The translations under genes were made by a program, and so were the position numbers. From Litorivivens sp041625575 (GTDB lineage: Bacteria; Pseudomonadota; Gammaproteobacteria; Pseudomonadales; Spongiibacteraceae), in assembly GCA_041625575.1 (NCBI GenBank), contig JBFJTG010000007.1, positions 1 to 64,000 of the forward strand: DNA of 64,000 nt, in the 5' to 3' direction. The notes under the pieces are model-generated. The model was not told the DNA's origin. It saw only the letters and a list, made by a program, of their open reading frames with translations, and made no database searches. The number at the start of each line of letters is the position of its first letter. Positions within the stretch are counted from its first letter, which is position 1. Positions 19,001-27,638 of this stretch are shown piece by piece.

Positions 19001-22000
19001 GATTCGCTTCAAAAGCACCGCGGCGGGCTGCGGCTTTTGTTCTGCCGCAAGTTCATTGAGCATGTCATCGAGCACACCGACGGCGCGACGACACAGATCA
19101 AGAGCCTCTTCCGGCACGGGCTCAACGGCGCCTGCCATCAGGACTTTCAAGCCTTGAGCCAACTCGCTAATAGCCTCAAGATTTTTAATCTCGCCCGCCC
19201 GCTGCGCTATCAGGCCGCAGGTATCAGCCAAACGCCGAAGACTGGCGGCATCCGCGTAGTGCGTCAAGGTTTGCGTCATAGCGGATAAGCGATCTGCCGT
19301 CGCAACCATAAAGCTGTCGAGCTCGCCCGGCGCAAGCCGCGCTTCACTGTGACTATCGTTATCTTGCACATTGAGCATCAATCGCCGATGCAGCGCATCA
19401 ATCCGGCTTAGCAAAATAGCGCTGTTTGCGATTTCGGTGCTCTGGCCGCTCTCAATTTTGTCGATTGCGGAATTGATACTGCCAACCACATCACCCAGGA
19501 GCATCAGACTTTCTACATCGGCGGGAACACGCACCGAGCGGATATCTTTAACGAAGCTCTCAAGGGGCGAGATAACCTTCGCCACTTCAAACATTTCCGC
19601 CATATTGGCGGCGCCCTTCAAGGTATGCAGTGAGCGCTGTACCGCATCGGAAATATCAATGGGCGCCTCGGCTCTCACTAGGAAATTTTCTATCACCTGC
19701 AAATGAATGCGCGCTTCAGCAACAAAAATATCCGCCAGGGCATCTTCCGAACTTGCCGCTTCGCCACCTTCACCAAGCGCAGGAGACTGTGCAATATCGA
19801 CCGGCTCCGGCTCGACTTCGGGAGGCGGCGTTACGGCCAGTTCAGACAAATCCGGCGACTGACTGTTCGCCAGCGCCTCGGCCTTAGCCTGCACTTCTGC
19901 AATAGCTGCACCGTCAACGCGCTGGCCCTGACTGTAGGCCTTGATCATGTCAGGCAACATAGCAATACACTGATCTATCAGGGCAAGGCGCGGGGAATCC
20001 ATCTGCAGCTGTTTCTCAACAACGCGATTGAGCATGTTCTCTATCGACCAGGCAAGCTCGCCTATTTGCTGCGCCCCAACCATGCGCCCACTGCCTTTTA
20101 GGGTGTGGAAACCGCGACGCATTTCAGCCAAGGCCTGTTCATCCGACAAATTACTATCCAGTGCCGGACGATTGTCATTCAGTGTATCAAGCACTTCGTC
20201 AGCTTCTTCGACAAAGATCTCCACCAGCTCCGGATCGACCTCGTCCGCATCCTCGCTTGTAACTGATTCTTTATCTGCAGGATTCAATTGCGCCGTGTCA
20301 GCGGAAGGCTTTTCATTTGCCTGAGCCACAGGTGACTCGGCTTTTTGCTTGGCAGCGGTGCTTTGCCGCTCGGATTCCGGACGCTCCGGGCCATCAACCG
20401 GATAGCCCAATTGAGCGACACACCGCTCCGCGACGACCAATACATCGTGATCAATGTTATCGAAATCGCTGGCGCATCGTTCGAGATAATAATCAACAGA
20501 CGTCAGGGAATCGGCCAAAGCGTCCAGCGTTTGCCAATCCGGCGCATGGGGGTCATCGAGCAGCTGCTCGCTGACAAAGCGTTCACTCGACTTTAGGATT
20601 CGCGCCGCTCGATCGAGCTCCGCGATGATGAGGCTGCCCTGAATGCTGGCCAAAAGCTCCGGCAATTCCTTTAGGTAATCAATATGCCACTGATTCGCGA
20701 CGAAGTTGACGACCGCTTCTTTCGCCAACTCAAGCCCATTGCGCGACTCGCGAATAACCGACAGGTAGGCGCGATCAAGCTGCTGCTGCGCCTCTTCACT
20801 GTCGTTAAACATCGGCTTGGCAAAGCTGGGGGGCAATTCTGCGCGCAGGGAATCGGCAAGCTGGCGCAATTCTGCTTCCGGACTGGCGCTTTCTCCACCG
20901 GCCTTGTCGAGCCGGGCACGGATACCGCTCAAGGTCTGATATTCCGATGACAGCCCAAGAATGGCCATGGCGTCATGCACATCATCAAGCCGCTGCAAGG
21001 AGGCTTCCTGGAAGTCACCTCGCGCCATCGCATTGGCCATGAAGATCAGCTCTACCGCCAGCGTTTCGCGCACTTTCGACATAGCGGTGTTGGCCTGACT
21101 TTCATCGCTTCGCGACGGAAGTCCATCCTCCGTTTTATAGCGAGATTTAACGTCTCGAATATAATTAGAGCTGGCGTTGCTCGTTGCCACGTAAAAAAGC
21201 ATATCGCGCAATAGCGTTTCTGGCAGCGGCCTCTCAAGTACGGCTGGTCCCGTGTCAACAAATAAACGAATTTCCTTGTCGACCCTGCGCAGCATATTGC
21301 GCACAGCAAAACCGCTGTGAATGGAGTTATTCAGCAAGCCTTCAAGCAGGGCGATACAGACAACCCACAAATCCTGCACCTCGTGGCCACGGCAGATTTT
21401 TGCAGCGCGCGCACAAACCTTGGCCATGTAGTTGAGGTTTTTGCGGGTATCGCTACCCCGGAAATAGCCGAGCAGTGCAACCTGATACATTTGCCTCAGC
21501 TTTTTCGCCACCTCCAGAAATTCGTGCTCTGGCAGACTTACCGAAGACTCGCTGGTATACGTGCCGGCGGCCACATCGGGGGCAAAAAGATCAACGGTCG
21601 CCAGTAAGTTACGACCGCGAACGGCGCGTAATTCATTAAGTGCCAAGACCAGTTCGGAGGGGAATTCACGGCGCGACTCACGCACCCTGTCAAGATATTG
21701 CGGCATCTCACTGAGAGAGCGCTTTAGAGCCAGCAAGGCGTCGGCCAAATGGTTGTCGGCTATTTCACTGTCAAGTACGGCATTTACCAGGCCTTCCATT
21801 TCTTCGGCCAGTAGGGCAACGCCGAAGAACTCTACTATCTGCAGACTACCCTGCACCTGATGAATATGCGCAAGGCAAAAATGCAAGCGCGTACTGTCGT
21901 TGGGGTCATCAATAAATGCCTGCAAGGCTTCCTGAGCAGCCTGCAGAGATTCAGCGATCTCTCCGGCTACCCAGTCAAGGCCCACATAATCCCGACGTTC

Positions 22001-22006
22001 CGTCAT
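16019..22006 (-). CDS. chpA: ChpA-type hybrid histidine kinase (multi-Hpt CheA with receiver domain)
   Basis: A 1995-residue kinase at the centre of the twitching chemosensory system. Four canonical Hpt domains are seen, with phosphorylatable His634 (HTLKGSGR), His794 (HTLKGAAN), His1128 (HTIKGGAR) and His1281 (HTFKGGAR). At the N-terminus His49 in HQVQGSLQ has Gln in place of the conserved Lys, and another Hpt-like helix near 453-457 has no His. The CheA core follows: dimerisation about 1385-1530, N-box HMLRNAVDHG at 1576-1585, G1 DDGGGID at about 1620, G2 GRGVGMD at 1671-1677, and a CheW-like P5 at about 1710-1850. A C-terminal receiver has Asp1923 as phospho-acceptor and Lys1975. P. aeruginosa ChpA is longer (about 2470). 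It should phosphorylate PilG and PilH. The Pro/Glu-rich linkers are low complexity. Confidence 0.95.
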   Translation of the reverse strand: MTERRDYVGLDWVAGEIAESLQAAQEALQAFIDDPNDSTRLHFCLAHIHQVQGSLQIVEFFGVALLAEEMEGLVNAVLDSEIADNHLADALLALKRSLSEMPQYLDRVRESRREFPSELVLALNELRAVRGRNLLATVDLFAPDVAAGTYTSESSVSLPEHEFLEVAKKLRQMYQVALLGYFRGSDTRKNLNYMAKVCARAAKICRGHEVQDLWVVCIALLEGLLNNSIHSGFAVRNMLRRVDKEIRLFVDTGPAVLERPLPETLLRDMLFYVATSNASSNYIRDVKSRYKTEDGLPSRSDESQANTAMSKVRETLAVELIFMANAMARGDFQEASLQRLDDVHDAMAILGLSSEYQTLSGIRARLDKAGGESASPEAELRQLADSLRAELPPSFAKPMFNDSEEAQQQLDRAYLSVIRESRNGLELAKEAVVNFVANQWHIDYLKELPELLASIQGSLIIAELDRAARILKSSERFVSEQLLDDPHAPDWQTLDALADSLTSVDYYLERCASDFDNIDHDVLVVAERCVAQLGYPVDGPERPESERQSTAAKQKAESPVAQANEKPSADTAQLNPADKESVTSEDADEVDPELVEIFVEEADEVLDTLNDNRPALDSNLSDEQALAEMRRGFHTLKGSGRMVGAQQIGELAWSIENMLNRVVEKQLQMDSPRLALIDQCIAMLPDMIKAYSQGQRVDGAAIAEVQAKAEALANSQSPDLSELAVTPPPEVEPEPVDIAQSPALGEGGEAASSEDALADIFVAEARIHLQVIENFLVRAEAPIDISDAVQRSLHTLKGAANMAEMFEVAKVISPLESFVKDIRSVRVPADVESLMLLGDVVGSINSAIDKIESGQSTEIANSAILLSRIDALHRRLMLNVQDNDSHSEARLAPGELDSFMVATADRLSAMTQTLTHYADAASLRRLADTCGLIAQRAGEIKNLEAISELAQGLKVLMAGAVEPVPEEALDLCRRAVGVLDDMLNELAAEQKPQPAAVLLKRIQKFDYGTAHGNIELESEQADPWQSAGSGIDAEDIELTAASGDIPLVTEALQPEPDQPEVAQVAAASERIEPDPEPVEELEDVDPEVAAIFLEEAEELLEGIDESINAWSESEGSQSDLNNLLRHLHTIKGGARMAGLSALGSYAHDFESFVEASLSSGESNSDQFLPRLHAFQDALVAGVAAVRRGERFSVELPNAEPANAEPPILNDAFDPSLEGVDEVEPVSSPVEGAPAFVAEPEVVDIFLEEADDLIEAIDDAIQYWTGDRNNTEHLELLQRHLHTFKGGARLAGLVGLGDTSHEFETYIEQTQRRDDDFLSQMLAYQDRLSEGIEAVRGGNPHWASEPLLPAIVEQAPAPELLEVLAEAKTALAASQQKSPVAMDSQMPQEMIKVPSALMESLVNLAGETSISRGRAEEQVTELTMSLDEMAMTVDRLQEQVRRLDIETEAQILFRQEQVGTEQEGFDPLEFDRYSQLQQLSRSLMESSSDLVDIRTTLGERTRDMETLLLQQGRINTELQEGLMRSRMVHFTRMIPRLRRIVRQVSLEVSKRVEFSVYNAEGELDRQVLERIIPPLEHMLRNAVDHGIETAEERRAAGKNPVGSISMRFGREGGDVLIILKDDGGGIDFDAVRKKAVAMGLITEDQNVTEGQLSEFLFEAGFSTASKVTQISGRGVGMDVVYSEIKQLGGGIEVESTRGKGTEFVIRLPFTVSVNRALMVSVGGDIFAIPINTVEGVVRVSPYELEVYYQPDAPPFEYAQQPYSLRYLGGLLRTLATPHLEGQTEARPVLLARGTDRPTAVQVDSILGSREIVVKALGPQFSHVHGLSGATVLGDGSVVVIVDIPALIRVDVQRGRDAVLEQQKTQFIEERSRLVMVVDDSVTVRKVTSRLLERQGMDVILAKDGVDAVTQLQTCERLPDVILLDIEMPRMDGFEVASRVRHTGRLQDIPIIMITSRTGDKHRERAFSLGVNKYLGKPFQEITLLQAISEVMGEVAH

Positions 22007-22021
22007 TGCTATCTCGTCTAA

Positions 22022-22873
22022 TTAATTGCCGTCACGGCGCCGCTCAAAAACCTGAACATCGCCACTCGGTAATTTGTTAACGTCCGGGTGCTGCCAACCG
22101 CGTCCCTCGCTCGCACCAATTAGCAAAATGCCGCCTGGTTTGAGTCGCTGCACCAGATTATTTAATACTTGCTTCTGCCGCCAGCCACGAAAATACACGA
22201 GGACATTCTGACAAAAAATGACGTCCATCGCCGAATTGGGCGTCGCCTTGGGTTCCAGCATGTTGGATTGGACGAAGCAGACTCTGGAAGCCAGCTGCGG
22301 TTCAATCCGATAATTGAGGCTGTCATCACTTACCAGATAGCGTTCACGCAGTGTGTCGGGCAGCGATTGCAATCGCCGCACATGATAATTGCCTTGCCGC
22401 GCCGCTTTCACGGCCCCGCTGCTGATATCACTGCCTATCACCCCGAAATAGGCTCGCTGCTGAGCGCGCTGTACAAGCTCACTGGCAACCATTGCCATGG
22501 TGTATGCTTCTTCGCCCGTCGAGCAGCCCGCACTCCACAAATCTAGCGTCAGCCGCGATTGCGTATTGGCCTGCAAGCGACGCAACAGATACTGGGTCAG
22601 CACCCGGTATGAGGCCGGGTTACGATAAAACCGGGTCTCTTTTACCGCCAGATGATCAACCAAACCACCCAGTCTCTGCCAGGGCTGCGACTCGGATCTG
22701 ACAAGCGCCAACTCAACCTCATCGGCACTCATGCCCTGCAGCCAGGGACTTAGCCCCTTGCGAAGAATATGCTCGTGCTGATTCAAGTTGATCCCGGTCT
22801 GGGCCTCCAATACTGCCTGCCAGCGGCCCAACTGATTCTCATCAACTTCCGGCATGATTTGCATCCACATCAC
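22022..22873 (-). CDS. pilK: CheR-type chemoreceptor methyltransferase of the Pil-Chp system
   Basis: A 283-residue SAM-dependent methyltransferase. The N-terminal helical CheR domain is followed by the SAM-binding loop DLWSAGCSTGEEAY (111-124), the VIGSDIS acidic loop and FCQNVLVYF, all typical of CheR. It should methylate glutamates on the PilJ receptor, opposing ChpB. It sits between pilJ (30 bp upstream) and chpA (15 bp downstream). There is no C-terminal TPR extension. Confidence 0.93.
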   Translation of the reverse strand: MMWMQIMPEVDENQLGRWQAVLEAQTGINLNQHEHILRKGLSPWLQGMSADEVELALVRSESQPWQRLGGLVDHLAVKETRFYRNPASYRVLTQYLLRRLQANTQSRLTLDLWSAGCSTGEEAYTMAMVASELVQRAQQRAYFGVIGSDISSGAVKAARQGNYHVRRLQSLPDTLRERYLVSDDSLNYRIEPQLASRVCFVQSNMLEPKATPNSAMDVIFCQNVLVYFRGWRQKQVLNNLVQRLKPGGILLIGASEGRGWQHPDVNKLPSGDVQVFERRRDGN

Positions 22874-22903
22874 CGCTTACGATTGAGGGAAATAAAATCG
22901 CCG

Positions 22904-24988
22904 TCAGACCGACTCTTCCTCAATCTCGCTCTCTTCTTCAAGCCCGTCGTCGACCGCAACCACTTGCTGCGGCAGCTTGAAGCCCGCCACCGAGCGACGC
23001 AATTCGTCGGTCATCTCTGAAAGATTACCGATTGAGCGTGCGGTTTCCGTAGTACCGGCTGAAGTCTGCGAGGTGATTTCCTGGATAACATGCATCGTAT
23101 TGGAAATATGGCCAGCCGAAGCAGCCTGTTGCCGCGCTGCGTTCGAGATGTTCTGAATCAATTCTGCCAGTTCCTGGGATACCTTCTCGATTTCTTCCAG
23201 TGCCGCACCGGCATCCTGCGCCAGACGAGCACCGCGCACCACTTCCGTGGTGGTTTGCTCCATAGAGATAACGGCTTCGTTTGTATCCGACTGGATCGTT
23301 TTAACCAGCGCTTCAATCTGCTTGGTCGCACCCGAAGAACGTTCCGCAAGACGCTGTACCTCGTCCGCAACAACCGCGAAGCCGCGACCGGCATCACCGG
23401 CCATCGAGGCCTGGATCGCAGCGTTAAGTGCGAGGATGTTGGTCTGGTCGGCGATGTCGTTGATCAACGATACGATATCCCCGATTTCCTGCGAGCTTTC
23501 ACCGAGGCGTTTGATCCGCTTCGAGGTTTCCTGAATCTGTTCACGGATGTTATCCATCCCCTTGATGGTGTTCTGCACCATCTCGGCGCCAGTATTCGCG
23601 ATGGATACCGAGCGCTTCGCAACCGCTGCGGATTCCACGGCGTTTGAGGATACCTGGTCGATAGTGACCGCCATCTCGTTGACCGCAGCCGAGGCGCCCG
23701 CAATTTCCTGCGCCTGATTTTCGGAGGCTTCAGCCAGGGTGAGCGCCGTTGCCTGTGAGTTCTGCGCTGCCGTGGATACGCGCAAGGCCGTGTCGTTGAT
23801 TTGAGATACAAGCACCCGTAACTGGTCAATGGTGTAATTAATAGAGTCCGCGATTGCCCCGGTAAAATCCTCCGACACCGTCGCCGTCGTGGTCAAATCA
23901 CCGTCAGCCAGGTCGGCAAGCTCGTCCAGCAAGCGCAGGATCGCACTCTGGTTCCGCTCGTTGGTTTGCGCCGTTTCTTGCAAGCGCACCTGCGTACTGC
24001 GAAACGACTGCACACCGATCAAGGCCAATGAAATCGGAATCAGGATTACAAAGGCCAATGCCGTCGTCGTCGACAGCATGCGCTTGCCTTCCAGGTCGTC
24101 AATGGCCGCCGACAAGCGGTTAGTCGCTTCCTGAACCTTGGGTGCATCAACAATAATCGATTCAGCCGCGGTGGTTGCCTCAAGCAAGCTAGGGGAAGCC
24201 TGGAAGATATCGTCAACGGAGCTTGCTACGAATTCAAACAGCTGGCTAATTTCCTGCAAACTCTGCTGTGCCTCAGGGTCTTTAACCTGGCTGACTTGCA
24301 TCGCCGGGTTACCCTCGATCATGCCGCGCAGTACGGTACCGAAAGTACTCGCATCGATGTTGAACTGGTCCGCAGCTATCGGTGCGTCCTGACCACCGTC
24401 AAGCATGCGGTCAACGTTTCGGGCAATACGTTCCGCCAGCCATGACTGGCGCTGCGCCACCGCGACCTGGTCCGCCGGTGCCCGGCGATCGAGGAGGATT
24501 TCCACAACATTGTTATATTCCTGCTGGAGCACAGGAATCGACTCATTCAGCGTCAGGGCAACTTCGTGAAGGAAGATTATCCGCTCTTTGTTGGTGATGA
24601 TGGTTTCAGCCGCCTCGCTCACCCGCGCCCACACGCCGTCTACCTGATTGAGTTCGCTCTTGAGCAAATCTCGCGGCGATGGCAGATCGCTGTTACCCCG
24701 TTCAAGCACCGTTTTGGCCTGCTCGAAGCGATCGCGAGCGGTTGCCAGCGACTCAAAGGCCTCGCCTTCGCCCGCCGCGGCTTCCCGCGAGCTGGTCTCA
24801 ATTTGCTGGCTATACAAACGGAGGTCCGATGCAAGTTCCAGATAGCGCTGATCGTAGCCGGCATCCTGCAATACGATATAGGCGTTGACCCCCGCGCCGA
24901 CAAATCCAACCAGCATCAGGACAAACGCAAAACTGATAGAGCGGTTTGCCCGCATGCGCGCAACGCCGCCTTCTTTACTTACTCTCAT
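22904..24988 (-). CDS. pilJ: Methyl-accepting chemotaxis protein of the twitching system
   Basis: A 694-residue inner-membrane chemoreceptor. TM1 is at about 18-40 and TM2 at about 307-328, bounding a periplasmic helical ligand domain of about 265 residues; a HAMP-like region and a long coiled-coil signalling domain follow. The hairpin tip (about 512-545) contains DQTNILALNAAIQASMAG, the PilJ-type variant in which the usual IEAARAGE reads IQASMAGD. In P. aeruginosa PilJ interacts with pilin to sense surface contact. GGAG 8 nt upstream supports the start. The C-terminal tail ends in an acidic EEESEIEEESV stretch with no CheR-tethering pentapeptide. Confidence 0.95.
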   Translation of the reverse strand: MRVSKEGGVARMRANRSISFAFVLMLVGFVGAGVNAYIVLQDAGYDQRYLELASDLRLYSQQIETSSREAAAGEGEAFESLATARDRFEQAKTVLERGNSDLPSPRDLLKSELNQVDGVWARVSEAAETIITNKERIIFLHEVALTLNESIPVLQQEYNNVVEILLDRRAPADQVAVAQRQSWLAERIARNVDRMLDGGQDAPIAADQFNIDASTFGTVLRGMIEGNPAMQVSQVKDPEAQQSLQEISQLFEFVASSVDDIFQASPSLLEATTAAESIIVDAPKVQEATNRLSAAIDDLEGKRMLSTTTALAFVILIPISLALIGVQSFRSTQVRLQETAQTNERNQSAILRLLDELADLADGDLTTTATVSEDFTGAIADSINYTIDQLRVLVSQINDTALRVSTAAQNSQATALTLAEASENQAQEIAGASAAVNEMAVTIDQVSSNAVESAAVAKRSVSIANTGAEMVQNTIKGMDNIREQIQETSKRIKRLGESSQEIGDIVSLINDIADQTNILALNAAIQASMAGDAGRGFAVVADEVQRLAERSSGATKQIEALVKTIQSDTNEAVISMEQTTTEVVRGARLAQDAGAALEEIEKVSQELAELIQNISNAARQQAASAGHISNTMHVIQEITSQTSAGTTETARSIGNLSEMTDELRRSVAGFKLPQQVVAVDDGLEEESEIEEESV

Positions 24989-25046
24989 TCTCCGGACTCC
25001 AGGCCGTAAAGACTCTTTCTCATCTAATTATTGAGTGCAGCAAATG

Positions 25047-25592
25047 CTAGTCTGCCACATTGTAAAAACGCTCATCTTGCACGAGCTTCTCGGGGCTGAA
25101 TAAGGCCCATTGCTGGCCTTCAAAATTGTAGGATCCCGACAAATAGGGACGCAGACTTTCCGGGGTTCCCGCTGGCAATTCCTCGCTGAATACGTCCACA
25201 GGAAAAGTCTGCATGCCCCGCACCGCGTTGACGATAAGGCCGCTGTACAAATCGCCCATCTCAAGCACCAGCACTCTATGCGCCTTGCGCTCACGACCGA
25301 GCGTGCCGCCGAGAAAGGCTTCCATATCCAGCAAAGGCAGCAGCCTGCCGCGCACGTTGGCAAGGCCCCGCACCCAGTCCTGCACCGATGGCAGTCGTGT
25401 GTAGGCAGGAATAGTCAATATTTCAGTGACCTGCCCCATTGGCGCCGCCATTTTTATGCCGCCCAGTTCAAAAGCAATACCGGTCCACTCCGGTACAATT
25501 TCTTTTTGCTCGGGCAGACCGGGCGCCACCGCCACACTGCGATTGGCATATGCCAACAATTGTTGAAACGGTTCGCTAGGCACATCGAGCAC
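25047..25592 (-). CDS. pilI: CheW-like adaptor protein PilI
   Basis: A CheW-domain protein that couples PilJ to ChpA. Signatures are WTGIAFELGGIKMAAPMG and VRGLANVRGRLLPLLDMEAF. Start choice: a GTG at 25592 has GGAG 9 nt upstream, begins just after the pilH stop and gives 181 residues, close to the P. aeruginosa length (178). An in-frame ATG at 25640 would overlap pilH by 29 bp, lengthen the protein to 197 residues and add a non-conserved N-terminus. The GTG is preferred, but this is a judgement. It ends 58 bp before pilJ. Confidence 0.9.
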   Translation of the reverse strand: MLDVPSEPFQQLLAYANRSVAVAPGLPEQKEIVPEWTGIAFELGGIKMAAPMGQVTEILTIPAYTRLPSVQDWVRGLANVRGRLLPLLDMEAFLGGTLGRERKAHRVLVLEMGDLYSGLIVNAVRGMQTFPVDVFSEELPAGTPESLRPYLSGSYNFEGQQWALFSPEKLVQDERFYNVAD

Positions 25593-25611
25593 TAAAATTA
25601 ACTCCGCTTGC

Positions 25612-25989
25612 TCAGGCTGCCATCGCCGACTTGATGGCACTTACCAGTGTTGGACCATCGACCGGCTTGGTCAAATAGCCCTTGGCGCCCTGACGCTTAC
25701 CCCACAAGCGATCGGTTTCCTGATCTTTGGTGGTAACAATAATCACAGGGATGCCGCTGGTTCTTTCGTCGCTGGTCAACTGCCGGGTGGCCTGAAAGCC
25801 ATTCATGCCAGGCATCACGATATCCATCAACACAACATCGGGCATTTCTGCGCGGGCCAGCTCAATTCCCTTTTCGCCACTTTCCGCAGTAAGGACTTCA
25901 TAGCCATGCTTGCTAAGTAGCTGGGAAATTTTATACGTTTCTGTCGGCGAATCGTCGACAATGAGAACGCGGGTCATTTCAATCTCCAA
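25612..25989 (-). CDS. pilH: Twitching motility response regulator PilH
   Basis: A 125-residue stand-alone receiver domain of CheY type. The acidic pair DDSPTE is near residues 11-12, the phospho-acceptor Asp is in VVLMDIVMPGMNG, and the conserved Thr and Lys are in VTTKDQETD and YLTKPVDG. In P. aeruginosa PilH opposes PilG and promotes pilus retraction or acts as a phosphate sink. It lies 15 bp after pilG. Confidence 0.93.
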   Translation of the reverse strand: MEIEMTRVLIVDDSPTETYKISQLLSKHGYEVLTAESGEKGIELARAEMPDVVLMDIVMPGMNGFQATRQLTSDERTSGIPVIIVTTKDQETDRLWGKRQGAKGYLTKPVDGPTLVSAIKSAMAA

Positions 25990-26004
25990 CTCTGGTTTTT
26001 ATTT

Positions 26005-26391
26005 TTATGCTGCCGCAACATGCGACTGTATTGCTTCCAGCAATTCGTTCTTACTAAAAGGCTTGGTCAGGTACTGGTCAGAACCGACAATGCGCCCCTT
26101 CGCCTTATCAAACAATCCATCCTTGCTGGACAGCATGATAACCGGCGTCTTTTTGAATTCACTGTTGTTTTTGATCAGCGCGCAGGTTTGATAGCCGTCC
26201 AGACGCGGCATCATAATATCAACAAATATGATATCCGGTTTGGAGTCGGCAATCTTCGCCAACGCATCAAATCCGTCAGTTGCGGTAATTACCGCACAAC
26301 CGACCTTGGTGAGCAAGGTTTCCGCGGTGCGGCGAATGGTTTTGCTGTCGTCGATTACCATAACCTTGAGGTTTTGAAAGTTTGCTTCCAT
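26005..26391 (-). CDS. pilG: Twitching motility response regulator PilG
   Basis: A 128-residue stand-alone receiver, the first gene of the pil-chp operon. VMVIDDSKTIRRTAE at the N-terminus, phospho-acceptor Asp in IIFVDIMMPRLDG and YLTKPFSKNEL near the end are typical of PilG. In P. aeruginosa phosphorylated PilG promotes pilus extension through FimL/FimV and cyclic-AMP control. AAGGTGG lies 5 nt upstream of the ATG. The divergent neighbour is gshB, as in P. aeruginosa. Confidence 0.94.
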   Translation of the reverse strand: MEANFQNLKVMVIDDSKTIRRTAETLLTKVGCAVITATDGFDALAKIADSKPDIIFVDIMMPRLDGYQTCALIKNNSEFKKTPVIMLSSKDGLFDKAKGRIVGSDQYLTKPFSKNELLEAIQSHVAAA

Positions 26392-26647
26392 CGTGCCACC
26401 TTGACATCAGGCCAACCAACTCACATCGGCGGGCGATTTGTTATTGTTCCAGTCAGCTTTCCTGTTTAACATGGAATCCAGCTTTAATCCATAACTAGCC
26501 CATATATTAGGGAAATTTGCCTCCCGTGAACTTGCCAGCCGCGTCCCGGGCACGTACTTTAGCTGCCAAGCTTTTCAGCCCTGTTACGAGGCTGGAAATA
26601 ACCGCCGCAGACCCGCAACGGAGTCTGCCTCAGCGTAGAATTAGACT
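26392..26647 (+). promoter_or_regulatory. Divergent pilG-gshB intergenic region with a hairpin upstream of gshB
   Basis: This 256 bp region must hold the promoters of both pilG and gshB, but no convincing -35/-10 pair was found for either. A near-palindrome CCCATATATTAGGG lies near 26500. A strong hairpin (GCAGAC 26607-26612 with GTCTGC 26623-26628, extended by CCG/CGG around a CAA loop with one bulged A) ends 19 nt before the gshB ATG, which has no clear Shine-Dalgarno sequence. Confidence 0.4.
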
Positions 26648-27634
26648 ATGACAATCAAACTCGGTGTGGTCATGGACCCCATTGACCACATCCACTTCAA
26701 AAAAGACTCTACCCTTGCCATGTTATGGGCGGCGCGCGACCGGGGCTGGGAAATTCTCTACATGACCACCGCAGACCTGTATCTGGCCAATGGCGAGCCC
26801 TTTGCCACTTGCAAATCCCTGCAAGTCTTTGACGAACCAGAACATTTTTACGAGCTTGGCGAGGCTGTCGACATTGCCCTGAATGAGCTGGATGTGATCC
26901 TGATGCGTAAGGATCCTCCCTTTGACAACGAATTCCTGTACGCCACCCACCTATTGGAAGCGGCCGAGAGGCGCGGAGTGCTCGTCGTTAATCGACCCCA
27001 AAGCCTGCGCGATTGCAACGAGAAACTCTTCGCCACTCAGTTCCCGCAGTGCATCCCTCCACAACTTGTGACGCGAAATGCATTGAAGTTGCGGGAATTT
27101 CACGCAGAACATGGTGACATCATCCTGAAACCGCTGGATGGCATGGGCGGCGCATCAATATTTCGCGTGGGTCCGAACGACCCCAACCTGGGAGTGATCA
27201 TTGAAACTCTGACCCGCCACGGCGAAGAAACCGTGATGGCCCAGCGCTTCCTGCCCCAGATCAGCGAGGGTGACAAACGCATACTGCTTATCGACGGCGA
27301 GGCAGTGCCCTATTGTCTGGCGCGCATACCCGCCAAAGGCGAGACCCGCGGCAATCTGGCTGCCGGCGGCACCGGCCGCGCGCAAGCCCTGAGCGAGCGC
27401 GACCAGTGGATTGCCGATCAGGTGGCGCCGGTGGTACGCGAGAAAGGCCTGCTCTTCGTCGGCCTGGACGTCATCGGCGACTACCTGACCGAGATCAATG
27501 TCACCAGCCCCACCTGCATTCGCGAGATTGACCGCGCTTTCGACACCGGGATTGCGCAGCGCCTGATGGACGCTATTGCCATGCGCCTGGACGCGCGCGA
27601 AGCTGTGCAGGCACAGCAGAAAGATAGTGCGTAG
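26648..27634 (+). CDS. gshB: Glutathione synthetase
   Basis: A 328-residue ATP-grasp ligase joining gamma-glutamylcysteine and glycine to make glutathione in the cytoplasm. Recognisable segments are VVMDPIDHIHFKKDSTLAM at the N-terminus, ILKPLDGMGGASIFRV in the ATP-grasp domain and DYLTEINVTSPTCIREID at the metal-binding end. The family's full length is present. It is divergent from pilG and is followed 4 bp later by a tonB3-like gene, the P. aeruginosa arrangement. Confidence 0.97.
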   Translation: MTIKLGVVMDPIDHIHFKKDSTLAMLWAARDRGWEILYMTTADLYLANGEPFATCKSLQVFDEPEHFYELGEAVDIALNELDVILMRKDPPFDNEFLYATHLLEAAERRGVLVVNRPQSLRDCNEKLFATQFPQCIPPQLVTRNALKLREFHAEHGDIILKPLDGMGGASIFRVGPNDPNLGVIIETLTRHGEETVMAQRFLPQISEGDKRILLIDGEAVPYCLARIPAKGETRGNLAAGGTGRAQALSERDQWIADQVAPVVREKGLLFVGLDVIGDYLTEINVTSPTCIREIDRAFDTGIAQRLMDAIAMRLDAREAVQAQQKDSA

Positions 27635-27638
27635 CAGC

